A DNA stretch of 64,000 nucleotides from Micrasema longulum (lineage: Eukaryota > Arthropoda > Insecta > Trichoptera > Brachycentridae): NCBI GenBank assembly GCA_022494885.1, contig JAGVSM010001688.1, forward strand, positions 1-64,000, read 5' to 3'. The notes below the pieces were generated by a model, which did not search any database, was not told where the DNA came from, and was given only the letters and a program-made list of their open reading frames with translations. Numbering within the stretch: the first letter of the stretch is position 1; every line of letters begins with the position of its first letter. The translations under genes were made by a program, and so were the position numbers. Shown in pieces: positions 24,601-39,600 of the stretch.

Positions 24601-27600
24601 ATTCTGACCTATGTGTTTTGCAACACTCGTGAACATAGTTGCATACTGCAAGATGAGCAAATAAAAAAAAAAAAAAACATTTACTGTTTCCCCGCCCATA
24701 GATATTGTCTATAATAATTTAATAAATTATTTGAGTTTACTTTGTCTAGGTATCCACAATTCTGTAAATAAATATTTATTATGTAAATGCTTTAGGTATG
24801 CATTTATTCAAATTTATTTAATTAAACTCGTTTAAATATTAATGAACTTATTAAGCCCTTTTTTGCTAAGCCATTACAATTAATAATAAAAAATACATAG
24901 TAATACAAATTAATTAAATTAGGTCATGTGAAAAGTCGGAATAATCAACGTGCGTGCATGAGAAGATGTATGAATGTGAAGGAAGCAAAGGAAGTGTGCC
25001 AGGACAGAGTGGTGTGGCGTTCTATCCTCTCTGCCTACCCCTCCGGGGAAATGGCGTGATGGTTAGTTAGTTAGTTAGTTAGAATAACATGTGATGCTAT
25101 CAAATAACAATTCAGAGAAACAAGATATAAATAATAAAATTCCAAAGAAGACACTGTAAAAAAATAATCAGAAATAAATATTAAAATATAAATGATACAA
25201 ATTAAGATTCATGCATAATCAAATATGCAAAATATAGTATCATTGAAATCAATAGAAAAAAATACAAAAACATAATTGAAATGATAATTGGGATGTGGTT
25301 TCAAAATCACTCTATACTGTAGTAACAAATGAGAGTATTAAATAATATGCAAAATAGCAGTGAGTACTAAATTAAATCATATGAAAATACATAACAAAAA
25401 AACATAAAAATAATAAGATGTATAAAAAGCAAATTCATTCATGGAAGGAAGCAAATTAGTTGATTTTTGCTAATCTCAAACTTTCAAAAAAATTGACAAC
25501 CTCGTCCCTATCGATGTGCAGCAGCCAATTGCAAACATTTTTCATAAATACATTGGCAATTGGCACTTGTAGAGTTCTTTATGGCTGCCAGAAGTTGATT
25601 AAAAAATTTAGGAGCCAGGAAGGTAAAGTTTCTTAGAGCTAGCTTTGAGTAAGTTGGCAGGCTAAGGTAATTTTTTCCTTCCCGACTTAATTTTAGGTAT
25701 GCATATGTTAAAAAAAATAAATTTAAGGAGGGTATGAGTTTTTTTACTTATGCTTACAAAAACAATAATATGGACAAAGCTTTTTTGAACATGTAGAGCG
25801 AATAGACAGCGAAAAAACGACAAAGGATTTATGATGCAAATGTTGATGGATGCAGAAAACTAGTAAGACTGAAGAAAACATGGCAACGACCAAATCCAAC
25901 AAATACTTGAAGATGGACTCAAAATTAGGAATAATCGGCGTACGTGCATAAGAATATGTATGAATCTAGAGAAAGCGAGGTCTTATTTGTTGTTTTAGCA
26001 TCACAAGCCAAGAAGCATAATTGTTGTGGTAGTCAATTACAGAACAGAACATCCAAGTTTGAGGAAGCCCTTAGGTCCTATGCTAGCAACCAGTTTTTTC
26101 TCCTGCACTACTAATATAATCTTACAGATTCTCTGCCGTTTTTTCTATTTTTCTAACTCTGTTTTTTTTCAAAAAAATCATATTTATTTCTATTTCAGTA
26201 TGTGGTGATGACCGTTTGTTTCAAAGCTGGACTTGTTACAAACTCCTGGACTTGGCTTACTCACGTAGCCATTTGGGGTTCACTTCTGATGTGGTTTATT
26301 TTTGTTGCTATATACAGGTAAGACTAGGTCAATATTATACATACTTACTTTTTAGTGGGAATTTTTACAGTTTTATCTAGAACTATTGAGCCTCTCGAAT
26401 TAACCTAAAATTGATCGTTGTTTTGCTTATGATGAAATAAAAGGTTTATATTTCACATGTGGATTTTGTTTTCTGGCTGTCTTTATCTAAGTAGTGGTGG
26501 AAAAGGGGGGAAATTTTAGCCGTCGACTAAATTTATAGGAACTAAATAAAACTAAACTATAACTGTAGCTGTGTATAGCTGCTATGAAACAATTATTTTT
26601 ATATTTGAGTGAAGTTGTTTCAGAGTGGTTGGAAACTTTGCATATGCTAAGCCGTCCAATTACAGTGGTGAATTACAATTCAGAGCATCTAGGCTCGAGA
26701 AAAATCACTTTTAATTTAAACAATTACTACTTAGATAATGTTTCTCTAATTGAAATTATTTTGTGATTCTAGTCATTTCTGGCCAACACTCGGTTTGGGA
26801 GCTGTAATGCTTGGAATGGATTCCATGCTCTTCTCATCTCCCGCCTTTTGGATGGGACTTGTTCTAATTCCCTTGGCCATCATTATTCCCGATATTGCCA
26901 TCAAAGTGTAAGTTACTTGCAATTCGTCTCGCCTCTGCATTCTAAACTTATAAACTAAAAAAATATTCTAGAATATGGATTTCATTTATATATATGTACT
27001 TAAATGTGTCATCAAATGTGGAATGCGAGATCCGTAGAATGGGCAGTTTTGCCTACATGGGACCCACTACATCACTTTATTTTAAACATTGTGATGTAGA
27101 AGTTAAGGGGCAGAGCACCCACACATACTTTCCATCCACCAACCAGATCCGTCAAGCAAATACATGAGACAAATCGAAATTTGCATAACATTTTCACCCT
27201 CTCCTCAGATGTAAAATAGAACAACAATGCAAAATTCAAATAAAAATACTTTTTCCTCGAATTTTCAAATAAAAAATAGAAGCATTGATTTCCCGACATA
27301 AAATCGTATAATATTTATGCATTCATAAAAGATATTGAAATAATTCACTTGTCTTGTCATATATTTATGAAATTTACTTAAATAAATGTGTGCAAAATAT
27401 GGCCTAAGAATCGAATAAAATTTCATGCTGGATCCATCAAAATGACGAACAAGTTATTTTCTGCTTTATGGCTCGTTCATTCCAGTTCTTAACTCTTTCA
27501 AATAAAAAGTCATCATTGAAGACAGATTATTGTCACCATCTCATACATCAAGCTGGCTGTACCGGCGGAATATTAGACCCAAATATCAGATCAAAAGTCA

Positions 27601-30600
27601 ATCAATGTCCACCAACATCATTTAAACTCAGGCTAGAAATACTAGCTTTGTTTTATGTCAGAAAAACAATGTTATTGGCACACCATCTAAGCATGCATCA
27701 AAACACATTAAAAGTAAAGGAAGGAAAAGAGAAAGGAACCTGTTCGAATATAAAAACAATCACCGTGCTTTAACAATGTTGGTTTACAAAAGGTGATATG
27801 CTATTTTAAACAAATTTCCCCAAATTCGGTTTCCTTTAAAAATAATAAAGGTAATCTCTCTGAAGTCTGGGCGGCGTCCGTTCCGCCTGTGTGTTTTGCA
27901 AGTTTTAACCAGAAAGGAAGTGTCCGACCGTCCATTGTCTCAGCGCTTGAATTTTTCATCATAGACAATACGACTGTGTTGCTAACATAATCTAAACCCC
28001 GTGACTACTTCAAAATATATTCGTCACAACGTGTTACATCAATTTTTAAATAATCATAAAATAAAACAAAAATACCAAAGAGTTTTCCCTATTTTGTATA
28101 AAACAAGCTGCTGTACCACAATCCATTTGTTTTGAACATACTTTTCCCATAAATACATAATACTCATTTTATTAGTTTGCGTTTGTTGTGCAACATTTTT
28201 GTTATTTGTTTCTATATTTTCCTAAAATGCTAACCCCTTCCATTTCCTTCCCAGTCTGTATCCCTTTGATGATCCTATCTTCTGGATTCGTGGTGCCTTA
28301 GGAATATTTTGGCCCCATATAGGAATGTGTTTTCACAATAATGATGCATATATGTATACCAAAGAAAGTAAAATTCAATTCAGAAAAAATCTAATAAGAA
28401 CCTGTTGCTATCCAATGGATCAACATTGAAAAGTTACTACAGGATCTTCAAAATTAAATGTAAATCCAATGCAAAATTAAAAATCGCTTTTCTACCCAAT
28501 ACCACCAAATGCCAAAACAACTTTTTTTTTCTGTATGGCATTGTGTATTTAATGATAAAGTAAAAGTGCATACCTAAAATGTATTATGTTTGGCACTTGG
28601 CAGTATTTGAATTCAAATTATTGAAAAAATATTATGTACTTCATTATTTTTGTATTAATTGTTTTCTATTTTTTAGTGTCGGCCTCGTGGTGTAATGGTC
28701 AGCGTGTCTGCCTTCCATTCAAGAGGTCTCGGGTTCGATTCCCGACATATTTGATATGAAATATTTATTTAAAAGGGTGTTTTCACACTATAATATTTTC
28801 ATAGTCCCTGGACTGGTTACATGAAGTGTAAGACTGATCATCTAATCTTCATGTAACAAAAATGATCAAGATACACTGCGATTGGTGTACCAATGCAGTG
28901 CGCTTTAACCATTAGGTGCGGAAAGGGAATGATGATGTGTACAAAAAAAACACAAAATATTTAATAAAAAAACATTTTAAGAGAAATATTTGCATTTTTA
29001 TGATTTACCCAAATATTTAATTTTGAGGGCCATTTTCAATGAGTTGTAAATAACTCACTATTAGAAAATGGAATCAAGTTGGGGTATAGTGGGATTTGAA
29101 CCATGGACCTTTGGTCCATGAGTCCGAAACACTAGCCACAGGACCACAACTAAATAGTTTAAATGAATTATTTTCGCGATTATAATTAAATAATAATATA
29201 TTTCTCACATATTATTTAAACATGCAGTAGTAGGCAAATTTTATGCTGCAAAAATAAATAAGCTAAAATAAGTAACTCATTTTTCAAAGTGCTCATGTCC
29301 AGTTGTATTTATTGTTTATTTTTAAATACCTAATAAAAGTTATAAAATATTTTTTAGTCTTGTATAACACACGTATTCATTTAAAAATTTACAGTTCCAT
29401 CTTTATATTTTAATTTAACCAGTTTGTATATTGATTGTAATTTTGTGTATCCTCAGAATTCATAACTCCGCTTTCAAAAGCCTAACTGAAGCTGTGAGAG
29501 AAAGCGAAATTCGAAAAGCTGATCCTGAGGAAATCTTGAGCAATCAGCACCGTCATTCGTAAGTTTATTTTCTTAAATTGATAGGACCTTTATTATTATC
29601 AGAGCCTACACATTGTATACAAGGGAAGACCATTTCAATAATATGCTTTTTTAAATATTAATTAACCTATTATTTTCATATTAATAAAATAATATTTATA
29701 TATATATATATTTAAAAAAATATACATTAATTAATGATAGTTTTATAAAATAAAATGATATATATATATATTTTTTTTTACATAAATTTATAGATTAATA
29801 TTTTTAAACTGAAGTTGTTTGCAATCAAACTTGCTTTGGTGAAAATCTTTTTAAAAATTTTAGTTCAAATAACTAAAAAAAATGTAACATACTTTAATAT
29901 TTGAATAAAATGACAAAATCAAATAAATACACATCACCAAATCGGGACTTCTGTATTATTAAAGATATTGTATTATTTTGAAATGGCCTTCTTTTGAAAT
30001 TCACCAAAAGTCTAGAAATAAATTACAGATATCAAAATCCATAGTCTTCTGAATAGTAAAAAGTATTTACATCTTTAAAAACAAATACATATAATTATGA
30101 ACTATGAAATAACTTTCAAATATAATTATATTCTTGACAAATATTGCCAATAAATATTCCATTAACATGTTTAATCTTCTTTACATCATTTTCAAAATTC
30201 TTTACATCGCTTCCAATAATCTATTGATAATGATAATAATAATACAATTCCAACATAACATGATACTAATCTAACTTGATTAATGTGCAAAATTCCTTAC
30301 ATACATAAATGATTTTTATTTTATTATTAAAGATAAATCTCATGCAATTGTGATGCAATAATTATAATATGGAACATTATCACCAAAAATGTTTGTAAAT
30401 AAAGCATATATTTCTTGTACATTACATATTTTGCCAAAATTTCTAGTAAATTATTGAAAATTGTAATAATTTTTGGTAGGCTTCAAAGTAATGATTATAA
30501 AATAAAAGCACAATGTATGTTACCATCAAAATAGTACCTACCTACTGTAGTAATTTTAACTATTGTACTTTGTATGTTTTATATAAAATGCAGTATCAGA

Positions 30601-33600
30601 AAGTAGATAATTATGCCTTAGTAATCATGTTTGCATGATGTATTTTTGCCTCTTTTTTTATATTTCCTTGCCGTAGATTATTTCATGTTGTAACTATATC
30701 ATATTTATATTATGTTATTTGATTATTTACTTATTAATTTGCATGCTCCGTTGCACTTTCCATCATAGTTGTCTGGTTATCTTTATATTTAGTTTGTGGA
30801 GTGTGAACATTTGCTTTTACGGAATAAAAAAAGGGATTGGGAATTTTACTAAAACGGCGAACAAAAAATGACTCACGTTTTCCATGTTAGATTTTTCGAT
30901 CACCCTTAGCGTAAGTTATTTTAAATATGATCTTATTATAGGATTTTGTGTTACTTATAAGGTATTTTTAAATATCATTCGACAAATGCTGAAAATTTTC
31001 TCAGATTTAACATTTTCTAGATTTAGAACAGAAAAAGATTAAATAGCCATGGGCAGTGATGGGTAACCCGTGTGTCAAAATGTCTCTGCAATGCGCTTTC
31101 TTTGTTCGTATATTAATTAAAGATTTAGCAAAAGCAATTCATTCAATTTTGATAATAATAAATAAATAGTTCAAAAACAAAACCCTTTCATTTACTAGGG
31201 CTGCAAAAATTATTCATTTTCCCAGATGTGACATATTATACCGCCCGGGTCAAGCCAGGTTTTTTCAGAATTTTGATACGTTGAGCTAAAAAGATTACCC
31301 ATCACTCACCTAGGGGGTAACATTATAATAATACATATTTTTGCAAAACTGGTTTTTATGTTTCGCGAAAAATTTTCATAATTTGTCGATAAAGTGGCCA
31401 TGCCTTCGTAATGTGAAGCGCTGCATTGTGGTTTGGTTGTACCTCAGCTCGTTGAAGTGGCGACCGTGGCGCCGGAGGAGCTCCGTAGCCCCCGCGGGGC
31501 CCCCACCAACGTACCGCAGCACCCTGTTTGAGTCCCACAACAGAGTCACCTTGGCTCGGCCACAGGCGGCGTTCACTCGCCCACCCAATGGGAACTGATT
31601 ACCTTCCGCGCTAATCTGTGATAGGGTCATGTCACTCAGGACTCGATGCACAATGAGATGCATTCCTTATAATTATTTAGTCCATACACTAATCCCGTTA
31701 AAAGTAAGTTACTGTTGTTGGTTTCAATGGACCTTTTACTGGTCTGGACTTTTCATAAAGAAACTACACTGTTCATCTAACGAATCAAATGTTTATTCTT
31801 ACAATGTCCCACACAAATGATTGAATTTTCATTTTACGGACTGTATTTCCTCGATTATAAGACCCAAAATAATACCATTTAAAAAAACTTTATCAAATAA
31901 AGACAATCTGGTAATCATAGTAAAATCAATATAAAAATAGGTGTATTATTTATGTACTGTCACCACCAGAGTCTAAAATTTCTTCAGATGTGTCGGTTTT
32001 TTCTGTATCACCTTTCAACGAGTCATTGTCTGCAAATATATTCATGCTTTTTTCGATTTTTTTCACAATTACTTTTCTTTTTAATGCAGCATCTTAATGT
32101 CTTCAGAGGCACCAAAATAGGAAAAAAATATTCATCTTATAATCTAGGAAATAGAGTATTGAAATAAATATATACTAGACATTATGTGAAAATTATGAAA
32201 AATAGTTTTGGCATTTATTTTTTAAAAGCTGGACATTCTTGTATTAAGATGACTGTTACAGCTGCATTTTTAGAGGTATTGTTTAAAACGAGCCTTATTT
32301 TATTATAACAAGTCAATCCGACTAATAACACTTTTGAAAATGTATTTCTCTATATAAAAATAAACTTGAGAACCCATATGATTTTTGTTTGTGCAATGAA
32401 TTAAGCATTATTATTTTTAATGTGCAAATATTCTTATGATTTGGTACATTCACAATGTTTACATATAAAGTATGGTTTAGTTTCTTTATTGAAAATAACA
32501 AAATCTTTTAATTTGTTTGAAATAGTTTTTTTTTTCATATTTTTAGGACTAGTTTTCTTCAGCTAAACTATTTATGTTTTTTTAAATATATTTTTTTAAT
32601 GGTTTGTTTAATCAGGTTGCTACACATTCACACAATTACGTAAATTAGCTAGGCACTAAGAGTGTTACTCCGAGTTTGTGTTTTCTATGACTGTGTCAAT
32701 ACTAGAGTGCATCACCAGCGGTTTGTTGATCTCATGAACTGGGTTGCGGTCCGTGGTAGTATTGTGGACTCACGGGCCAAAGGTCCAAGGTTCAAATCCC
32801 ACTCTACCATAACTCGATTTCCATTTTTCCAGCACAAGTTATTTACGACTTTTAGGAAATGGTCTGAAAATTTTAATATTTGAGTAAATAATAAGAACTC
32901 AAGTATTTCTTTTTTTGTTAATATTTAATTACTGCACCATATTAACGTAACATAATCTTAATTATATCAATGAGTTTGAGGTTTTTGACCAAATCTTCAA
33001 TATCAAAAATTGAATTCAAAATAAAATACTGAAAACAAAGCATCGTTATTGCTTTATAGTTGTGAATTCTTTGCGACTGATAAAATATTACACTATGAAA
33101 TTCAATGATACAAATAAGCTGATCAGTGAACTATTGAGTTTCAAAGAATGCAATAAATCGATTTACCATTTGTTTAAGAAAATTTACAAAACGTTTTGTG
33201 GTCCAAGTTATTATACAAATGACATTCATAAAAATTAGACTCGTAACTAAATTTTGTGATAGTAATATTAAACATATTATATCGTGTATTCACATTGTTT
33301 TTTTCAAATATAATTATTATAAAATATAACATAAATATTTTTTAAAATAGGCATCGAGTAAAATATACATAATAAATAATACATGACCGTCCTACCTTGG
33401 CTGGCCTAACTGTAAAATATAATATTTTGTGTGATAACTATATGAACGCTGTTAATAGACATAATTTATAATGTAATAGAGATATATAAATAATTATTTA
33501 TTTTAGTATAAGTATTATTATTTCAATTGGTATAGAGTCATTTGATAAGTAACAAAAGTCTTTCGTTAGTTTGTATTTATGTGTATAGAAACAGAAGGGC

Positions 33601-36600
33601 GCAGAAGCAAATACAACCATCTAAATCTGTTGATTTTAGGAATATTAGTGAATTGTATAAATTTCTGTAAATGTAATAAAGTGTTATCATTTATTGTAAT
33701 AATTTTATAACTGGCCACATTTTTATTATTGTTTTAAAATCTAAATTTACCTTGTAATATTTTTAGCTTAAAAAAAGTTTTAATCTTTGTTCAAATTTGA
33801 CACAACTTAACTTACTGATGTGTGAAATCACCTTAAGGTCGATAGTGTTTTTGTTTCTTTGCCTTTTGTATTATAAAACATTCCATTTAGGGTTTTACCT
33901 TTACATGAAACCTTCTGAATATAATATATATTTGAAGCAATTAGATGTGATGTTATATTAATTATATTATTTGAGTAAACAGAATAAATTATTAATGTGA
34001 TAAAAATACGATCATATTGTGTGCTACATACAGTTTAAAATTACCAGTTTTTTGTTTTCGGTCCATGCCATTTTTAATTGACATTATTACTTAAAAATAA
34101 ATACATATGTATTCTCAAAAAAAAAACCTCTACAAGGGTACAATTGACATACAAAATATAGGTCTAACATCTACTCACAGGGATAATATGAGAATCTCAC
34201 AACTGAATAATGAATAATTTATCTGATTCTCTAATAGATTCCGTCTTTTAATATCTTAATATGGTCATGACTAGTAATAAATACCTCTTGTGGTGCTAAT
34301 TTAAAAAAAATGTTTATGCATTATTTTAAGTTTCACAAAAACTGGTAGGTCTGTAACTGACATCTTTCCATGGAATGTAGTGTTCCGTAATGGTGTTATT
34401 TGTACATAGTTCCACAATTTCAAAGGGGCCACACATCCTCATGAAACAAATTATAACATTAGTTATTAATTAAAAAAACTAAACTATATTTTTGTTTGAA
34501 TGTTTATTTAAATCTGTAATAAAACAGAGGCTAGAATGTGGTTTATTTGATTTATTCAAAATATTTGTAGAGGTATAAAATATAGGCGGACCAAACTATA
34601 TGAAACAAATGATCATTTCAATTTCAAAGTAAATATTTTTACACAAATAATTGTGTCATACTTTGTTTCTGCCAGAAAACTTAAAAATAAACAAAACAAC
34701 ACTGGGTTATAACCTTAAAGTATATATATCTTAGAGTCCGTACTATTCCAAAGTTTGTAAGAATTTTTGAAAAGGGGGCGTGGTCGTTTGTTTAGTGAAG
34801 ACGTTTTTCGTTTCCAGATGTTTATAAAACAGGATTGTCACAAATGCACGACTTAGGCGATTTTTTACAGAGATTGGTAGGGAGTAGGAAGTACAATAAA
34901 GACGTTTATTTTAATTTAGTAACAAGTTTACTAAAAACATTTTTAATACATTAAAGTAAGCAATAATAAACATTATAAATGACATTGTTGGGTATATAAA
35001 TTAATTTTATAAACAAATATGCATTTACATATACAAGTAAAACTGCAATAAAGTAAATTTATTGATTTTGAAAATTAACCAATTTGTTAAAATATTGGCT
35101 TACGCTGTCGGCAGGTTGTAACTTACATCTTTAAAAACTGGTTAAACGGGGTCTCTAATTCCAAAATATTTTCCGAATTCGTTGTTTGATTTGAAAACTG
35201 AAAACAGTAATCTGTATTAGTTTTTTTTATTTAAACTTGTATCTTTGTATAGAGTGAAGATACCACTTCCAATTTGGTGATTTGGAGAAATCACGCCGTT
35301 TCACTGAAGAGGTAGACAGAGAGGATAGAACACCATATCACTCTGTCTTTGCATGTAGATCTCGCTTCTTCCACATTTATACATCTTCTCATGCACGTAC
35401 ACTGATTTTTTCGACTTTATGGTATATAAATATGAAATAAATGTATATTTACCCATAGCGAGTTAGGTTTTTGAAAACATGGGGGGGGGGGTATGGCACC
35501 ATTTATTACACGTACCAAATAATTTGTTTTTGTCCAAATTAATGGATAGAAAGTGGTTGGAACACACCCAATTGTTATTTTCAGGGGACAATTTTTCCGC
35601 CCTGTCTTATGGATCCATTTATTTCGCCTTATTTCATCTATCGGGAATCCAAAAAAATAAACCTTAATTAACTATATTATGCTTATAAATTTAATGATAA
35701 AATGATTACACTAATAAATAACATTTAAGTAAATACGTAATATTTTAAGGTAATGCACAGCCCTGGCATTCTTAATTATAAGAGCCGCCCAAAAAGTGGT
35801 CATAAAAATACCATTTAAAATTGGCCCAGATGTATTGTCATCTCTTTTAGTTACATTCAATAAACGACAATTTCATATTCTTTCAGTGATATAAAAAGAG
35901 AAAGAATTATTTCTAGATGTCGGTTGACTCGGTAAAAGGTCGTCGAGTTTGCATGTTTTGAACATTTTAAGATATATTTGGATTGAAACGTTTGAAAAAA
36001 ATTATGTAAATCACATAAATCCAATGTATAAGGTATTTGAATTACACATAAACAAATGCTATAATAATTGTTCAAATGATAGTACAAAAATAGTGGTGCA
36101 TTTATGTTGAAAACTACCAAAAAACGTATTAATTTGAAAATGTATAATATTTGATAAATACCTGTGGTAACTGAAGCGTTTTCTCCCTTTTCCAGTTCTA
36201 TTTGAACATCCTTTCATGGCACAAGTCGGCATAATGAATTTTGATGTAATTAGCACTAAATACGTTAAACAATCATCAAAATACCGACAGAGCATTTGAC
36301 AGTTCGAAACAATACTGGCCGCGTACTTAAAAAAAGAGCATCGTAAAATTCTAAAATCGACTACAAAACAAAAAATGAGGACCGTACCGACAGGTTTTTT
36401 TTGTCTCCCTTTCTCTCATTTAGAACATATTGTAAAAAATGAGTCCGCTATAACCGGCAACATGCATTGGATTGGTAAAATGTTTTGTTATCCCTCTATA
36501 TATGTATATACTCTAAGGTTATAACAATCATTGTAATTTAGAATATTCACCATAAGATCTCCACTTCAACAATAATACAAATGTTAGTTTTGTCAAAAGG

Positions 36601-39600
36601 AGCTATAAAATTCCTCTAATTTTTAGAAACATGACGAAATTCTCAAATTTTTAAATAAGTTTTATTTTAATTGTTGAGTCTTCCGGACAATATTGTTTTC
36701 ATATTGAAAATGGAATATTCTAATGCCAGATTGGAAGATATTGTTTCAGTTTAGTTTCTACAAAATTTTCTTCCATGTTTTATTTCAAATAGGTATCCAC
36801 CATTTTATAACAGTTTTGTGTTTATTATATTTTAAAAGAGTTTTGTAATTAAATACTTATAACATAGGAATATATAATAAATTAAAACAATAAAAATCTT
36901 TATTTACCATAATATATACAATGTGATAAATACAAAAATAAATCAATTTAAATATTTATTCCTAAATAAATCAAAGGTATACAGGTTAAATGGCGGACTT
37001 ATTGCCACTGGCAATTTCTTACAGTCTGACCAAAAACAAATAAAAAATACAGTAATAAAAAAAAATTAAACAATTAAAAAAATAATAATAATAAAGTAAA
37101 TAGATAAAAAATTAAGAAAATACAAACAGTAAAAAAAATATGGTGTCCATTGGTTACGTTATTTACATTTATACTATAGAAACATTTAATTCTTTAATTT
37201 CTTTGGTAAACTTATTATAAATTTTGATTACTTTGCACATGGGCCCTCTTTGTATAAATTATTATTTCGCCAATGGAATTTTTAATTTACTTTTATTTTT
37301 GGTGTTATGAAAGTGGCCCTTTTCTTGTGTACTAAAATATTCAAGTCTTGATTTAACAATAAGACTAAGTTCCGTTTTATAAATGCCTGTCACCGTTAAT
37401 ATATTTAATCTATTAAAAATTGGTCTACATGTTGCCAGGTAATCGGCATTTACCATTTTCCTAAATGTCTTTTTTAAATTTTAAAAACATCCCGTACATT
37501 AGTAGAGTTACCCCAAAAATAATATTATATTTCAAAATTGAATGTACATATGCATAATAAGTGGACATAACACATTAATTGTTAGCAAATAGCTAATAAA
37601 ATATATTCAGTTTACCTTGTACAAATACATAACTGCATATTTTAGCTACAACAGTCTTCACGTGTTCTTTCTAGTTTAAGTGGTTATCTAATTTAATACC
37701 TAAAAGAGAACAGTTTGAAGTTGTTTTTATTATTTAAAAATTAATTATTTAAAAAAAAAAAATTAAATAATTTTATGGGGATGCTTGGTTTGGCTGAAAA
37801 TGTATAATTTTTGTTTTCTCTGTATTTAAATATAGGTTTATAGTTTATGCTACCGATTGTTTACTTATATAATTTTTCACTTATATCTAAAGAAATATTA
37901 TTTAAATCACCCGTGCAGTCAAAAAATAATGCTGTATCATCTCAAAAATAGTACAGTGTGTTTTGACACTTTTGGGTAGTTCATTTACGTAAATTATAAA
38001 TAGTAGAGGCCCTAAAATACTACCTTGTGGTTCACCCTTTTCCACAATTTTACAATTAGATTAAAATGTTTCTTGAATATGAGATATTTTAACAATGTTT
38101 TGAGTATGTCTGAATGCTTGTAAATGTGGATATTTAAACATAGGCAGACTGGTGAATGTTACACAGTGTGTGAAGTGGCCACTTAAACCAGCCAATGACA
38201 GGTCATAAGCCCTGTAAATGCCTAGACTTCCATATTCCCTTCTCAAAAGTGTTTTCCCTCTCTGTTGCAACAAATTTTAAAACTAGATATTTCATTTATT
38301 TTTTGCTTAACAACTTTTTGTTCTCTATTATGTAAATGCGATTCGAACCATTGTAACAGAATACCACATATGCATATATATTCTAGTTTGTTTAATAGTT
38401 GTATGTGGTCAACATTATCGAAAGCCTTACTAAGATTCAAAAAGACTCTGTTTTTTTATTTTCATTTATTGAGTTCAATATTTCATTAATGAAAGATAAA
38501 ACGGCAGTAGTGGTTGAACGCCCTTTTCTGAATCCAAATTGTTGCTGAGAAATATAACCGAATTTCTTAAGAAATTTGTATATTCTTTTAAACATAATCT
38601 TTTCAAAAAAAATTGAGAAATTGGTTAGCGAAATAGGTCTATAATTATTAAGATCCAATTTTGAACCTTTTTTATGAACAGGAACTAAAATATATTTTTT
38701 AAGATAACTTGGAAATACGCCTGTGGAAAACGATAGATTAATCAAATTACATATCGGGGAAGCAATATAAAATTAGTAATTTCGGGTTTTCTTACAATTT
38801 TCATGTATTTGTATGTAAAATTCTCCATAAATGAATGAATTTTTGTTACTTAATGAATTTTGGGTAAGTTAATATTACAAAATAAGATACGCAATCACAT
38901 CATTGTCTTTCAGATATAATCGATGGAACTGAGTTTTGTTATTTTGTATTCCTTATAAATATATTGTTTTGTGTATATGTAGTTTATCAATTGAACTGAA
39001 GGCATTGTATGTATTTTTTTATGAAATGATTATTAAAACAATGAAAATAAAATTGCCAATCTCTTTTATTCTTTTTATCTTACTAAGACATGTTAGCATG
39101 ATATAACATCTACATCTTTCCTACCCTGAACTTCTTAATAACTCTGCTTTTTAATTCGTTATATGATGTCCCTTTCAAATTTTAATACTATTTTAATAAA
39201 TTTTAATACTATTACGCTTATTTTTAACCAAAAAATATTTTAAGGGAAATACTTTCATAATCTTGTGTAAATATTTTAAGCAAATAATATTATTGTCCCA
39301 AACAAGTTTAAATAATTTATTCAGATTTGATTTGTACAAGATAAGAATTATGTGTGCACAAGTTAATATTGTAATTATGGATTTATACAAATTCACGCCT
39401 CTCATTTATCCATACCCTAAATATGATGGTTCATTGGTAAAATGCAAAAGAATAATGAAGCGAAAGGTGAATTCCAAAATATAATATTCTATTTATTGTG
39501 TATGCAGTTAATTGGCAGAATTCCATATTAAAATTTGATAAGGTATCCAAAATGAAATACTATTATTGGATTAAATTTTACTTTTAGTATTAAAAATATA

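Larger units (their letters stand above)
34706..36532 (-). mobile_element. 1.8-kb TIR element with a THAP-domain start exon (P-element-like organisation)
   Basis: Left terminus GTTATAACCTTAAAGTATAT at about 34706; right terminus on the - strand GTTATAACCTTAGAGTATAT at about 36532, continuing with partial similarity. A THAP-domain exon (36232-36162) starts 300 bp inside the right end and reads into the element. An RTE 3' end (35235-35420) is inserted in it. P elements and relatives place a THAP DNA-binding domain at the transposase N-terminus. I see no catalytic domain, so the element is probably non-autonomous. Confidence 0.5.

Noticed and set aside
25062..25081. Telomere-like TTAG repeat
   Set aside because: Insect telomeres are TTAGG; this four-base repeat directly follows an RTE coding end and is its tail.
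27468..27990. Two consecutive + strand frames in ATP8A intron 18
   Set aside because: No conserved motif, no splice phase fitting the gene, low-complexity composition.
28682..28755. Functional tRNA-Gly gene
   Set aside because: The head resembles tRNA-Gly but the stems are imperfect and it is followed by the family 2 SINE body and tail.
31376..31663. - strand frame opposite the 31448 exon candidate
   Set aside because: The + strand reading fits an acceptor and the flippase phase; the - strand has no supporting splice context.
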